From Candidatus Borkfalkia faecigallinarum (lineage in GTDB: Bacteria; Bacillota; Clostridia; Christensenellales; Borkfalkiaceae): 38,207 nt of DNA. Each line of letters starts with the position of its first letter. Positions within the stretch are counted from its first letter, which is position 1. The notes under the pieces are model-generated. The model ran no database searches and was not told where the DNA came from. It saw only the letters and a program-made list of their open reading frames with translations. The translations under genes and the position numbers were made by a program. The stretch covers positions 1 to 38,207 of the forward strand of contig DXFD01000007.1 of assembly GCA_019114625.1 (NCBI GenBank), written 5' to 3'. Below are positions 18,764 through 28,135 of the stretch, piece after piece.

Positions 18764-20881
18764 TCAGGATGACTTTTTCTTGCTCAAGAGCAGCATCCGG
18801 ACGGACGCGCCCCCTTCGCCGCCCGCCGCGGGCGCAAAGGGAAGCTCGACGGGCTGCTCCATCAGGAGATCGCCGCCCAGCGCGAGGGAGAAATTTTCGC
18901 CGCCATACGCGCGCAGTTCGTAGACCGCCGCGGGGAGAAGCCCCTTGAAGCAGAGGCCGGCGGGCGGATCGGCGGGGCCGCGCGGCGCAAAGGACAGCAC
19001 GGCGAGCGCGCGCGACTTGTCCTTCGACACGGTCACGACGCCCTGCACGCCCCTGCCGCGCAGGCAGAACTGTTCGCCGAATTGCAGCAGCTTGCGGTTT
19101 TCCTTATAAAACGCGATCTGCCGCGCCATGCGGCCGCGCACGTCTGCGGGAGGCAAGCTCTTCCAGGAATAGCCGAGCAAACAGCAGCAGGCCGCGGCGA
19201 AGTCCTCGTCCGACGCGCCCTGCTCCGCGGATACGTTCGTGCCGATGACCTCCTGCGGGTAGGCGCAGGGAGCGCCGCCCAACGCGGGACAACCGTGCAC
19301 GCTCGCTCCGTCCGCGCGGTACTGCGAAAGATAGCTGAGGTTGCCCAGATCCAGGCGGCCCCCGCCCGCCGCGCAGCCTTCAAACAGCACGAACGGGAAA
19401 CGGCGGACGACCTTGGAGAGGACACGGTAGTAGCCGAGCATATAGCGGTGGAAATATTCGCTCGCCAGCGTGCCTTTACTGAAACAATCGGTCATGGTGC
19501 GGCAGCAATCCCAGCGCACATAGGAAGCGCCGCTGCGCTCGATCGCCTCGCAGGCGGCGCGGACGGCGTAATTTTGCACCTTTTCCTCGGCGAGGTTGAG
19601 CATCAGCCTGCCGCGAATGGTGACGGGACGGCGGCCCGGGATCTTCATGAAATACTGCGGACGGGTGTGGAACAGCTCGCTGTCCTCCGCGGCCGTCTCC
19701 GGTTCGATGCGGATGCCGATCGCAAGCCCCTGCCCGCGCGCCGCTTCCGCGACCAAACGCGCGGCGTCCCCTTTTTCCGCAGCTTCTTGGACTGCGGCGC
19801 TCTCTTTTTCCGACGCTTCCGCCTTGCCTGCGGCAGCCCCGCCGACCGTATCCGCCTCTTTTTCCGCGGATCCTTCTTTGCCTGCGGCGAGCGCGCCTTC
19901 ACAGCCGCACCCGGAGAGGAGGAGCAATTCCGCCCCCGCCGCCTTTGCCGCCGCGGCGAACGACGCCGCCTGCTCCGCGGACAAGTCCGCCGCCGCAAAT
20001 TCGACCGTGACGGGGCGCTCCTTCTTTTTCCATTTGCCGCCGCCGATATGGCCGCCGACAAACGCCCGCATCCTGCCGCAGAGCGCGTCCTCGTCCGGCG
20101 CATAACAGACGACCGCTTCGGGCGAGCAAAAACTTTCTCCCGGCTGCAAGATCCAGCCGAAGGCGAAATCGCTCATGCCGACGAGCAGGCGGGAGCGGGA
20201 ACGGCCCGCCGCGAGCACCTCCTTGTGGTTGCCCGAATAGATGAGATCGGCCCCGCAGACGCCGAATTTTCCCTCCGCCAAAACGAAGGGGGAAGCGGCG
20301 TGCAGCGAACCGCTCTTGGAATCGTTGACGAAGACGCCGCCGTCCACGCGGTGCGTACAGCGCCGGCATTCGTTCCCGCGCGGCCAGGAGAAGGTCGTAA
20401 ATTTCAGGCCCGTCTCCGCCAGGTCGAGCTGCAGACTCATCATGCGGCAGATGCGCACGTCCTTGCGCGAGCCGTTGACGAGGCGCGAGGAGACCGCGAT
20501 GACGTCGCTGTCGTCATAGGCGGTAAAATATACGAACAGGGAAAGGCGCGCGGCGGCGTCCGTGTATTTGAGCTCCACCGCCTTCCCCTCCCCGAAGGAG
20601 GAAGGAAGCCCCGGGATCTCCGGCTTGGACGCAAGCACGCGCGCTTTTGAAAATACGAAGTCTGCCGCAAAGCCGCCGCCCTGCAGGAGCAGGCTGTACT
20701 CCGAATAGTCTTCTGAACCAAAGGTCGACAGGAAGTGCCGACCGCTCCCCGGGAGAGCGGCGAGATCGCCGTTGCTGACCAGCCTCTGCCCGTAGTAGAG
20801 ATATTCTGCCGTGTCCGCACGGAGCACCATCGTCGTGTTCGGCGTGTCCAGGCGGATCGTTTGTCCCTTTTTCTTGATCAT
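18764..20881 (-). CDS. Divergent GH36-family glycoside hydrolase (alpha-galactosidase-like)
   Basis: This 705-aa protein has no signal peptide. The N-terminal beta-sandwich (about 1-275) begins like GH36 alpha-galactosidases (LDTPNTTMVLRADTAEYLYYGQRL). The barrel shows IEPETAAEDSEL, then YVRWD with the nucleophile Asp458 and EGCAAGGGRLDLG. The family's DDGWFG-type motif at the start of the barrel is not found; in its place is an Ala/Glu-rich insertion (about 328-375). The acid/base segment, usually W-(T/C)-S-D-D-T-D, reads YRADGAS. It is clearly GH36-like with an altered active site, so alpha-galactosidase activity should not be assumed. The ATG has GGAGG 5 nt upstream. It stands alone, with no transporter or regulator beside it. 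Confidence 0.8.
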   Translation of the reverse strand: MIKKKGQTIRLDTPNTTMVLRADTAEYLYYGQRLVSNGDLAALPGSGRHFLSTFGSEDYSEYSLLLQGGGFAADFVFSKARVLASKPEIPGLPSSFGEGKAVELKYTDAAARLSLFVYFTAYDDSDVIAVSSRLVNGSRKDVRICRMMSLQLDLAETGLKFTTFSWPRGNECRRCTHRVDGGVFVNDSKSGSLHAASPFVLAEGKFGVCGADLIYSGNHKEVLAAGRSRSRLLVGMSDFAFGWILQPGESFCSPEAVVCYAPDEDALCGRMRAFVGGHIGGGKWKKKERPVTVEFAAADLSAEQAASFAAAAKAAGAELLLLSGCGCEGALAAGKEGSAEKEADTVGGAAAGKAEASEKESAAVQEAAEKGDAARLVAEAARGQGLAIGIRIEPETAAEDSELFHTRPQYFMKIPGRRPVTIRGRLMLNLAEEKVQNYAVRAACEAIERSGASYVRWDCCRTMTDCFSKGTLASEYFHRYMLGYYRVLSKVVRRFPFVLFEGCAAGGGRLDLGNLSYLSQYRADGASVHGCPALGGAPCAYPQEVIGTNVSAEQGASDEDFAAACCCLLGYSWKSLPPADVRGRMARQIAFYKENRKLLQFGEQFCLRGRGVQGVVTVSKDKSRALAVLSFAPRGPADPPAGLCFKGLLPAAVYELRAYGGENFSLALGGDLLMEQPVELPFAPAAGGEGGASVRMLLLSKKKSS

Positions 20882-20930
20882 GAAAGCCTCCGCATTTGTG
20901 TGTTCGGAACATTTGTCACAGGTCAGTTTC

Positions 20931-20939
20931 AGTATAGCA
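20931..20939 (-). promoter_or_regulatory. Extended -10 promoter of the GH36 gene
   Basis: Minus strand TGCTATACT is an extended -10; the -35 position (TATACA) is weak. Upstream, the plus strand carries three copies of TTTGTAT (20943-20949, 20952-20958, 20986-20992), candidate regulator sites in an AT-rich stretch. The rest of the 275-bp gap up to 21156 shows nothing further. Confidence 0.55.
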
Positions 20940-21156
20940 CATTTTGTATCATTTGTATAGTGAATCGTTCAAATTATACAGAATTTTTGTATCTTTTGCA
21001 CAGCTTCTCCCATCGCCGCGCAGGGCTGTGCGCCGCCCGCCGCGCGCCCCCGCCGACAGACAGCGGGAACCGTATATGCCGCCGCGGAAGCGGCGAACGA
21101 TCACGCCCCCGATGGACGAAAAGCGATCGCGCCCCGCCCGCCGCCACAAAGAGCGG

Positions 21157-21450
21157 TCAACCGCCGCCGAGGTCTTTCCCCGCGCGGCGGAAGGCGCGGA
21201 CGACTCCCTCCACCGCGTCTGCGCGCGCGGGGCGGGGCTGCGCGCGCAGCGTCTGCTCCGCCGCGACCGTGCGCGCGTCCTCCGCCGCCTCCATCAACAG
21301 CCGCAAAAGCTCCGCGCACAGCATCTGCGGCCCGCCCTCGCCCAGAGCGGCGGCATAATCCAGCAGGAGGACGCGCTCCGTCTCGCGCAGGTCCGCCAGC
21401 GCGTCCAGCTCGGTCAGGAGCGCGCGCTGTTTTGCCTTTCGATCCTGCAT
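21157..21450 (-). CDS. Small helical protein, unknown function
   Basis: The 97-aa product is predicted to be helical, with LLTELDALADLRETERVLLLDYAAAL followed by leucine- and alanine-rich heptads and a basic, Gly-ending tail. The pattern of a short four-helix-like protein resembles small spore-coat (CotF-like) proteins of Clostridia, but the match is weak. The ATG has AGGAGG 4-5 nt upstream, placed directly over the stop of the preceding small gene, so the two are translated together. Function unknown. Confidence 0.55.
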   Translation of the reverse strand: MQDRKAKQRALLTELDALADLRETERVLLLDYAAALGEGGPQMLCAELLRLLMEAAEDARTVAAEQTLRAQPRPARADAVEGVVRAFRRAGKDLGGG

Positions 21451-21458
21451 ACGCCCTC

Positions 21459-21650
21459 CTACTCCGCCAGCAGCGCGAGCAGCGCCGCAAACCGCTGCGC
21501 GTGCCGCCCCGCCAGCCGCTCCATCTGTTCCGCCAGCGCCGCATCCGTCAGCGTCGCCGCAAACAGCCTCGCCTTCTTGCTCGCGAGGCTCTCCGCCGAA
21601 AGAAGGCGGGCAACCGCGTACAGCCCGCCCGCCGTCAAACCGTTTCCCAT
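21459..21650 (-). CDS. Small helical protein, unknown function (possibly coat-like)
   Basis: This 63-aa product has the pattern LTDAALAEQMERLAGRHAQRFAALLALL, reminiscent of the helical repeat in CotF-like or ferritin-like small proteins. GGAGGG lies about 10 nt before the ATG. It ends 8 nt before the next small gene, forming a two-gene unit. No clear promoter was found; a CATACT hexamer lies about 25 nt upstream without a good -35. It is short, so a spurious frame cannot be excluded, but the ribosome sites of both genes support it. Confidence 0.5.
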   Translation of the reverse strand: MGNGLTAGGLYAVARLLSAESLASKKARLFAATLTDAALAEQMERLAGRHAQRFAALLALLAE

Positions 21651-21704
21651 TTTTCCGTTCCCTCCGCCGCTTAGTATGCGCGCGGCGGCCGCCTTTATGC
21701 GGAC

Positions 21705-21749
21705 GCGCGAGGGCGGCGGGATGCCCCGCCGCCCTCGCGCTCTGTTTTT
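21705..21749 (+). terminator. Strong hairpin with T tract on the plus strand, downstream of mnmA
   Basis: A perfect 16-bp stem (21705-21720 with 21725-21740), ATGC loop, then TCTGTTTTT in the plus direction. The adjacent genes on both sides are on the minus strand, so either the hairpin alone stops mnmA transcription or it blocks plus-strand transcription. Confidence 0.7.
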
Positions 21750-21769
21750 CCGTTATCCCGCCGAAAAGG

Positions 21770-22928
<1,159 letters not shown>

Positions 22929-22986
22929 ACAAATCGCGCGGCGGACAAGCCCGGCGGCGCTCCCGCACCGAGCAAATCGCGCGGCA

Positions 22987-23010
22987 GCAAAAGAGGGCGC
23001 GTACGCGCCC
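22987..23010 (-). terminator. Terminator of the cytidylate-kinase-like gene
   Basis: Minus strand: palindrome GGGCGCGTACGCGCCC (22995-23010) followed by TCTTTTG. A second GC-rich inverted repeat (AGCCGCGG...) precedes it, just after the stop codon. Confidence 0.75.
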
Positions 23011-23035
23011 CCCTGCCCGCGGCTGAGCCGCGGCT

Positions 23036-23608
23036 TTACAGCTTCGAAAGATAGCGCAGCGCCGTTTCGACGCAGCCGTCCACGCCGACCAGACCGCTGT
23101 CCAGGCAGAGGTGGTGGTTCTCCGCCATCCCCCATTTCTGGTCGGTGTAATACTCGTAATACTTCTTGCGCTTTTTGTCCGTCGCCTTGACGTGATCTTC
23201 CATCTTTTCGGCGGAGACGCCCGTATCCATCGCCAGCTTGCGCTCGACCCGCTTGGCGAGCGGCGCGTGGACATAGATCTTGACGCTGTCCTCGACGATG
23301 ACGTCCGCGCAGCGGCCGATGATGACGCACGGCCCCTCCTGCGCGAGGCGCTTGATGAGGTTCGCCTGCGCGATGTAGATCTGATCGGTCATGGGCATCT
23401 GGTAATAGGAATACAGCGTGCGCGAGAGAAGCCCCGGGGCGCTCTCCTCGTGATGGCGCATAAATTCCTCGGAGAGGTTGCTGTCCTCCGCCGCCATGGA
23501 AATGAGCTCCTTGTCGTAACAAGGCAGGCCGAGCGCCGCGGCCAGTTTGATGCCGAACTCCCTGCCGCCGCTGCCGAACTGCCGACTGATCGTGATGACT
23601 TTATTCAT
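23036..23608 (-). CDS. Cytidylate kinase-like P-loop protein
   Basis: This 190-aa protein belongs to the cytidylate-kinase-like family. It has a variant P-loop (SRQFGSGGREFG, about 8-19), GRCADVIVED near 98-107 (the Walker B/CMP-binding region), and an Arg/Lys-rich lid segment (ATDKKRKKYYEYY). Members are common in Clostridia beside true Cmk, and their substrates are not established. The ATG follows a GGGGAGG site. It is a single gene with its own promoter and terminator. Nucleoside monophosphate phosphorylation is plausible but unproven. Confidence 0.85.
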   Translation of the reverse strand: MNKVITISRQFGSGGREFGIKLAAALGLPCYDKELISMAAEDSNLSEEFMRHHEESAPGLLSRTLYSYYQMPMTDQIYIAQANLIKRLAQEGPCVIIGRCADVIVEDSVKIYVHAPLAKRVERKLAMDTGVSAEKMEDHVKATDKKRKKYYEYYTDQKWGMAENHHLCLDSGLVGVDGCVETALRYLSKL

Positions 23609-23663
23609 GATCTTCCTCCCCTTTGCGGCGCCCGCCTTGCGCGCGGGCGCGTCCCTTACTTCT

Positions 23664-23692
23664 ATTTAACCGCAAAACGGGCGATTTGTCAA
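23664..23692 (-). promoter_or_regulatory. Promoter of the cytidylate-kinase-like gene
   Basis: Minus strand: -35 TTGACA (23687-23692), 17-nt spacer, -10 TTAAAT (23664-23669). Confidence 0.78.
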
Positions 23693-23715
23693 TACCTGTC
23701 CCGAAAAAATTCCAA

Positions 23716-23776
23716 AAAATCCCCAAAAAAAGCAGAAAAGCGGCCGCAGGATACGCGCATCCCGGGCCGCCCGTTC
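23716..23776 (-). terminator. Terminator of the five-gene hsp33 operon
   Basis: Minus strand: an imperfect hairpin (AAAGC...CGGCC...GGAT pairing with ATCC...GGCCG...GCTTT) is followed by TTTTCTGC and a run of seven T. It begins a few nucleotides after the last gene. Confidence 0.7.
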
Positions 23777-23781
23777 GCTTT

Positions 23782-24606
23782 TTACTTTTTCGGATGGAAA
23801 ATATCCGTCTCCGCGCCCGCTTGCGCGATCTTTCGGTATGCCGCGTCCTGCGAGAAGTCGCGCTCCTCCTCGTACGAGCCGCCCAGCGCCTCGATGGCAA
23901 ATTTCAGCTCCCGATAGGCGACGAAACCGACCTCGCCCGCGATCGCATCCAGCAGAACGGGGAGCGCACGCTCGTCGCCGTATGCCGCGAGGTAACCCGC
24001 GTACAGGGGGATCTCCTCCTCGTCGGCGGCGCGGAAGGCGGACAGGAGGGCCTGATAGACGCGCTCGTCCCGCCGCTTCGTGCGGGACAGGATGTCCAGC
24101 GCGTCCTCGCGCGCGGGGCCGTGCAGAAGCTGCAAAAGCGCCTCCGTCGCATCGTCCGCCATCTCGCGCAAGGTCTCGGTCAGTTCCGCCTTGACGTGTT
24201 CGTCGTAGGCGTCCTCGGCGAGCATCTGCGCGTACCGCTCCGCCGCGCGCGGGTCGGCGCCGATCAGGCGGATCGCATACAGGACGAGGTCCTCGTCCGT
24301 CTCGCGCAGCAGCGCCAGCGTCTCCGGCACGGCGCCGCGGCGCTCCAGCTCCTCGCACAAAAGGTCGGGCACGGACACGTCCTGCAAGAGATACTCCTTG
24401 AGCGTCTCCGTCAGCTGCCCGTCCGTCATGTCCGCGAAATAGCGGCGGGGAGTCGTGCCGATCTCGGAAAGGACGGTGTCGCCGAACTTGCGGTACGCCG
24501 CCGCGATCACGTCCTCCCACTCCTCCTCCGAGCGCTCGCCCGCGTGCTTTTCCAGATATTCCGCCATGCGGCGGTTGAATTTTTTGTCAAAGTCGATCAG
24601 CTTCAT
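23782..24606 (-). CDS. HEAT-like helical-repeat protein, unknown function
   Basis: This 274-aa acidic soluble protein has no signal peptide or membrane helix. From about residue 75 it shows paired helices at roughly 35-residue spacing (SVPDLLCEELERRG, DLVLYAIRLIGAD, ALPVLLDAIAGEVG, YRELKFAIEALGG), typical of HEAT/ARM scaffolds. The N-terminus is highly charged. The start at 24606 overlaps the stop of the TPR gene in an ATGA arrangement and has GAGGGAG upstream; the frame stays open further upstream only as a shadow of the TPR gene. Coupled translation suggests it works with the TPR protein, perhaps in one complex. Function unknown. Confidence 0.75.
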   Translation of the reverse strand: MKLIDFDKKFNRRMAEYLEKHAGERSEEEWEDVIAAAYRKFGDTVLSEIGTTPRRYFADMTDGQLTETLKEYLLQDVSVPDLLCEELERRGAVPETLALLRETDEDLVLYAIRLIGADPRAAERYAQMLAEDAYDEHVKAELTETLREMADDATEALLQLLHGPAREDALDILSRTKRRDERVYQALLSAFRAADEEEIPLYAGYLAAYGDERALPVLLDAIAGEVGFVAYRELKFAIEALGGSYEEERDFSQDAAYRKIAQAGAETDIFHPKK

Positions 24607-26456
24607 GTCGGATCTCCCTCGCCCTGCGGCCCGCCGTCGGCAGGTCCCTGCGGCCCGCCGTCCGCGCCTTCTTGCGCGGGGCGTTTTTCCGCGCCCTCCG
24701 CGGCGCCGTCTGTACTTTCCTCTCCCGCATCGGACGCGCCCGCCTCGCCCGGTTCCGCCGCGTCGGACGCCGCCGCCTCCGATTCGCCCGCCGCCAGCAC
24801 GCGGATCGCCTCGAGGATGCGCAGAACTTCCGTTTCCTCCGCGCCCAAACCGTGGATGAGCTTGCCCATCTTGCGGCTCTCCACCGTGCGGACGGTCAGA
24901 TAGATCGCGCAGGCGAGGCTCTCCTTCGTGCGGATGACGGAGAAATCGCCGCGTGCCGCGAACAGCTCGTAGATGTTCTGCACGGCGCAGCAGAGCTCCT
25001 CGCCGTCCACGTTGCCGAACAGCCCGAAGCGGGCGAAGCAGAGGGCGTAGGCGCCCACGAACAGCGCGCGGCGCTTGCGCCCGACCTGCAGGCGGCGGAA
25101 GGCGACGCGGCCGTAGATGTCGGAGACGACGATACCGCACTCGAAGTCGCGGTTGCGCTCGCAGTAGTGCTGGAGCGCCGCGAGCTTGACGACGTCGTTG
25201 ACGGAGGCGTTGAGCAAGAGGTCGCAGAAGAAGGGCTGCAGGTCGGCGTGCGCGGCGATCTCCGCCGCGATCAGCTGCAGGCGCGGTTCCTGCCCGTCCG
25301 CCTCGTCAAAACACCACTCGAGCAGCTCGTACACGAAGGGCTGCGAGCACAGCGCCTTCTGGTCGGACGCGCTCATGTGCAGAAGGAGCATGAGCGTCGC
25401 CGTGTTGGCCTCCCGCTCCGCCTGCGGGACGCGGTAGAAAAAGGCGGTCTCGGGGGGCTCCCCGCCCGACTCGGCATAGTCGCGGATCTTGCGGAAATAG
25501 TGGCGGGCGACGGCGGCGTGCGGGTCGATGTCGAGCAGCTTGCCGAGGGCCGCCAGGCTCTCCTTCACCTTCCCGCAGCGGAATGCCGCGACGCCCTTGA
25601 AATAGAGGAGGGTGAGGTCGTAGCGGACCATCTCCTCGATCTTGCAGAAGCGGTCGTACGCCTGCTCGTACAGCCCGTTCTCACAGCAGACGGTGGCGAT
25701 CTTGTACAGCTCGTCCGCGTCCTCCGTCTCGATGGAAGCGAGCCTTGCGGCGACGGCGCGCCCCTCCTCGCGGCGGTCCTGCTCGATGAGCGCGGCCGCG
25801 TACGTCGAGAGGATCTGCACGTTGTCCGGCTCTTGCCGCAGCAGCTTGTCGCAGACCCGCTCCGCCTTGTCCGCCGAACCGGACAGGAGGTAGGAAACGG
25901 CGAGATAGTTCATCGCCGAGGGGTAATACGGGGAGTCTGGATGCACGCGGCGGAAGCAGCGCTCCGCCTTCGCGTGGTCCCCCTGTTTGAGCGCCTGCAG
26001 GCCGTCGTCCACGTCCGCCGAATAGTCGGCGTGCTCGGGCGGCCAGGCGACGCGGAAGCGGGGACGGGGCGGCTCGTTCATCAGCTCCCCCATCTCCACG
26101 TTGTTTTCGGCCGTGACGTACTTGTCGTGCATCATCTTGTTGTAATAATACATCGCCTGCGGCATGTTGCCGAGGTTGTAATAGCAGGCGGCGAGCCCCT
26201 CATAGGCGTCCACCGCCTCGTTCTCCGCGCAGACGTCCAGAAAGCGGAACCAGTTGTACGCCGCGTACTCGTACTGCTCCATGCCGTCGTACGCTTCCGC
26301 GAGGTCGGCGTACTCGTCCGCGCCCGGGCCGTACATCTCCAGCGACTTGTGCAGCAGGCGCAGCGCGGCAATATAATCCTCTTCGTCCAGCTTCGCCTCC
26401 GCCATGTCCAGCAGGGCGTCGGCGCTCAGGTCGAACCGTATCTCTCTTTTATCCAT
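24603..26456 (-). CDS. Tetratricopeptide-repeat protein with acidic low-complexity tail
   Basis: This 617-aa soluble protein has TPR units in its N-terminal half, for example at about 10-45, 48-80, 85-110, 155-190, 192-225 and 260-320 (Trp/Leu/Gly/Tyr/Ala/Pro-type pattern, YLAVSYLLSGSADKAERVC). A helical domain of unknown type covers about 340-545, and an Ala/Glu/Gly/Asp-rich tail with repeated GGPQG covers about 556-617. It has no signal peptide. It lies 12 nt after hsp33 and its stop overlaps the HEAT gene start. TPRs suggest a protein-binding scaffold; operon context points to protein quality control, but no function can be assigned. Confidence 0.8.
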   Translation of the reverse strand: MDKREIRFDLSADALLDMAEAKLDEEDYIAALRLLHKSLEMYGPGADEYADLAEAYDGMEQYEYAAYNWFRFLDVCAENEAVDAYEGLAACYYNLGNMPQAMYYYNKMMHDKYVTAENNVEMGELMNEPPRPRFRVAWPPEHADYSADVDDGLQALKQGDHAKAERCFRRVHPDSPYYPSAMNYLAVSYLLSGSADKAERVCDKLLRQEPDNVQILSTYAAALIEQDRREEGRAVAARLASIETEDADELYKIATVCCENGLYEQAYDRFCKIEEMVRYDLTLLYFKGVAAFRCGKVKESLAALGKLLDIDPHAAVARHYFRKIRDYAESGGEPPETAFFYRVPQAEREANTATLMLLLHMSASDQKALCSQPFVYELLEWCFDEADGQEPRLQLIAAEIAAHADLQPFFCDLLLNASVNDVVKLAALQHYCERNRDFECGIVVSDIYGRVAFRRLQVGRKRRALFVGAYALCFARFGLFGNVDGEELCCAVQNIYELFAARGDFSVIRTKESLACAIYLTVRTVESRKMGKLIHGLGAEETEVLRILEAIRVLAAGESEAAASDAAEPGEAGASDAGEESTDGAAEGAEKRPAQEGADGGPQGPADGGPQGEGDPT

Positions 26457-26468
26457 CGTATCCTCGTG

Positions 26469-27392
26469 TTATGTAATGCCGCCGCCCGCACGGGCGATCA
26501 GCTGCTCCGTCTCCGCGGGGGTGAAGACGTAATCGGTGTTGCAGTAGTGGCAGTGTACGGTGATCTTGCCCTGCTCGGCGATGATGGTGCGCAGCTCCGC
26601 CGCGCCCATGCCGGCGAGGATCCCCTCTATATAATTTCTGCCGCAGCTGCACTTATATGCGGGATGAAGGGTGTAAAATTGTGCCGCGCCGAAGTACTCG
26701 CGCCACAGCTGCTCGGCAGAGCGCGTCTCGAGAAGGGAGCTGACGGCGGCAAAGCGGCCGATGTTCTCCTCGACGAAGCGGATGCTCGCCTCGCCCGCGC
26801 CGGGCAGCGGCTGCATGAACACGCCGCCCGCGCCCAGGCAGGTGTTGTCCGTGCCGATCTTCACGCCCACGGCGATCGCCGTCGGGAGCTGTTCGCTGTA
26901 CGCGAAATAGGCGGCAAAATCCTCGCCGATCTCGCCGCTGACCAGCTCGGTCGTGCCGACGAAGGGCTGCCCCTCGCCGTCCTCGCGGACGACGGAGAGA
27001 TACCCGTCCCGCCCGACGCAGCCGCCCACGTCCAGCTTGCCGCGCGCGTTGGGCGGCAGATCGACCTGCGGCTGTTCGATATAGCCGCGCATATGCAGCG
27101 CCTTGTCGCCGCTGACATAGATATTGCCGCCCGGCCCGCCCCCCTTGACGGTGACGGAGAGGGCGCCGCGCTCCTCCTTCAGGGAGGAACACATATACGT
27201 CGCCGCCGTCAGCGTGCGGCCGAGCGCCGCCGCGCAGACGGGCGACAGGCGGTGGATGCGGATGGCTTCATTGACCAGCGCCGTCGTGTCCGCGACGGCG
27301 AGCGAGACCTCTCCCCCGCAGATCAGACCGCGCAGCACCGCATCCTTTCTCTGCGCCGTATCTTTTTTTTGTTCTGCATCTTTTCTTTGCAT
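26469..27392 (-). CDS. hslO: Redox-regulated chaperone Hsp33 (HslO)
   Basis: This 307-aa protein matches Hsp33, a cytoplasmic holdase activated by oxidation. The core domain shows GPGGNIYVSGD and GCVGRDGYLSVVRE, and the C-terminal redox zinc site has CSC (about 248-250) and CHYC (about 281-284). The ATG at 27392 has GGGAGG 7 nt upstream and gives an extra Lys/Gln/Asp-rich N-terminus of about 18 residues (MQRKDAEQKKDTAQRKDAV) compared with usual Hsp33. It lies 14 nt after the methyltransferase gene and 12 nt before the TPR gene in one operon. Confidence 0.94.
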   Translation of the reverse strand: MQRKDAEQKKDTAQRKDAVLRGLICGGEVSLAVADTTALVNEAIRIHRLSPVCAAALGRTLTAATYMCSSLKEERGALSVTVKGGGPGGNIYVSGDKALHMRGYIEQPQVDLPPNARGKLDVGGCVGRDGYLSVVREDGEGQPFVGTTELVSGEIGEDFAAYFAYSEQLPTAIAVGVKIGTDNTCLGAGGVFMQPLPGAGEASIRFVEENIGRFAAVSSLLETRSAEQLWREYFGAAQFYTLHPAYKCSCGRNYIEGILAGMGAAELRTIIAEQGKITVHCHYCNTDYVFTPAETEQLIARAGGGIT

Positions 27393-27406
27393 CTTGCGAC
27401 CTCCCT

Positions 27407-28135
27407 CTATGCGCGCACGCACAGATAATTTTCGCGCAGCTTGTCCGCCGCGTCCCCAAACGCGCCCTCGACGGCGCGCACCGTAAACCCCGCCCCTTCC
27501 GCGGCGGAGCACAGTGCTTCCCGCTCGTGGATGTACTGCACATGATGCTCGTCCGAACGGGTGAACCGCCCGTCCTCCCCGCGCACGAAGAGGGTGACGT
27601 CCATCTCCACGCGGTCGCCGTGCAGCGCGTTGAACCACATCCATGCGACCTCCTCCCTGTCCTCGCAGAAGGTGTTGCCGCCGACCACCTCGCGCAGCTT
27701 GTAGGCGGAGGAGACGTCGAACAAAAAGACGCCGCCCCGGCGCAGGCAGCCGTGTACACGGCGGAAAAAGGCGGGGACGTCCTGCGGGGGGATGTAGTTG
27801 AGACAGTCGTTGACGCAGACGGCGAGGTCCGCCCGGCCGCCCAGCACGCGCAGCTTGCGCGCGTCGCCGAGGACGTACTGCACGCGGCCGCCCGCGCCCA
27901 GCTGCTCCGCCTTGGCGAGCATGGCGGGCGAATTGTCGTACCCCGTCACCGCAAAGCCGCGCGCCGCCAGCGCGCGGGTGAAGGCACCGCTGCCGCAGCC
28001 GATGTCGAGCGCCCTGCCGCCGGGCGCGCCCAAAGCGCACGCCCGCTCATATAAGTACTGCGACCATTTTTCATAGTCGCAGTCTGCATTGAGATATTCA
28101 AACCAGCCCGCCAAAGCGGAGTAAGCGCCGTTCAT
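27407..28135 (-). CDS. Class I SAM-dependent methyltransferase, substrate unknown
   Basis: This 242-aa protein has a Rossmann-type methyltransferase fold: motif I ALDIGCGSGAF (42-52), an acidic residue at the end of strand 2 (VTGYDNSPAML), motif II/III DARKLRV, and DLAVCVNDCLNYI at motif IV. The N-terminus (MNGAYSALAGWFEYLNADCDYEKW) is typical of small-molecule methyltransferases widespread in Clostridia. Its ATG overlaps the stop of the membrane-protein gene (ATGA), so translation is coupled. Substrate cannot be inferred. Confidence 0.88.
   Translation of the reverse strand: MNGAYSALAGWFEYLNADCDYEKWSQYLYERACALGAPGGRALDIGCGSGAFTRALAARGFAVTGYDNSPAMLAKAEQLGAGGRVQYVLGDARKLRVLGGRADLAVCVNDCLNYIPPQDVPAFFRRVHGCLRRGGVFLFDVSSAYKLREVVGGNTFCEDREEVAWMWFNALHGDRVEMDVTLFVRGEDGRFTRSDEHHVQYIHEREALCSAAEGAGFTVRAVEGAFGDAADKLRENYLCVRA

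Noticed and set aside
20949-21149. 66-residue minus-strand frame between the GH36 gene and the small proteins
   Set aside because: Arg/Gly-rich composition, no good ribosome site, and it runs through the GH36 promoter region.
24672-27428. Very long plus-strand open frame (about 918 codons) opposite the TPR and hsp33 genes
   Set aside because: Same reason: antisense shadow of genes with recognisable motifs, no ribosome site, no domain.
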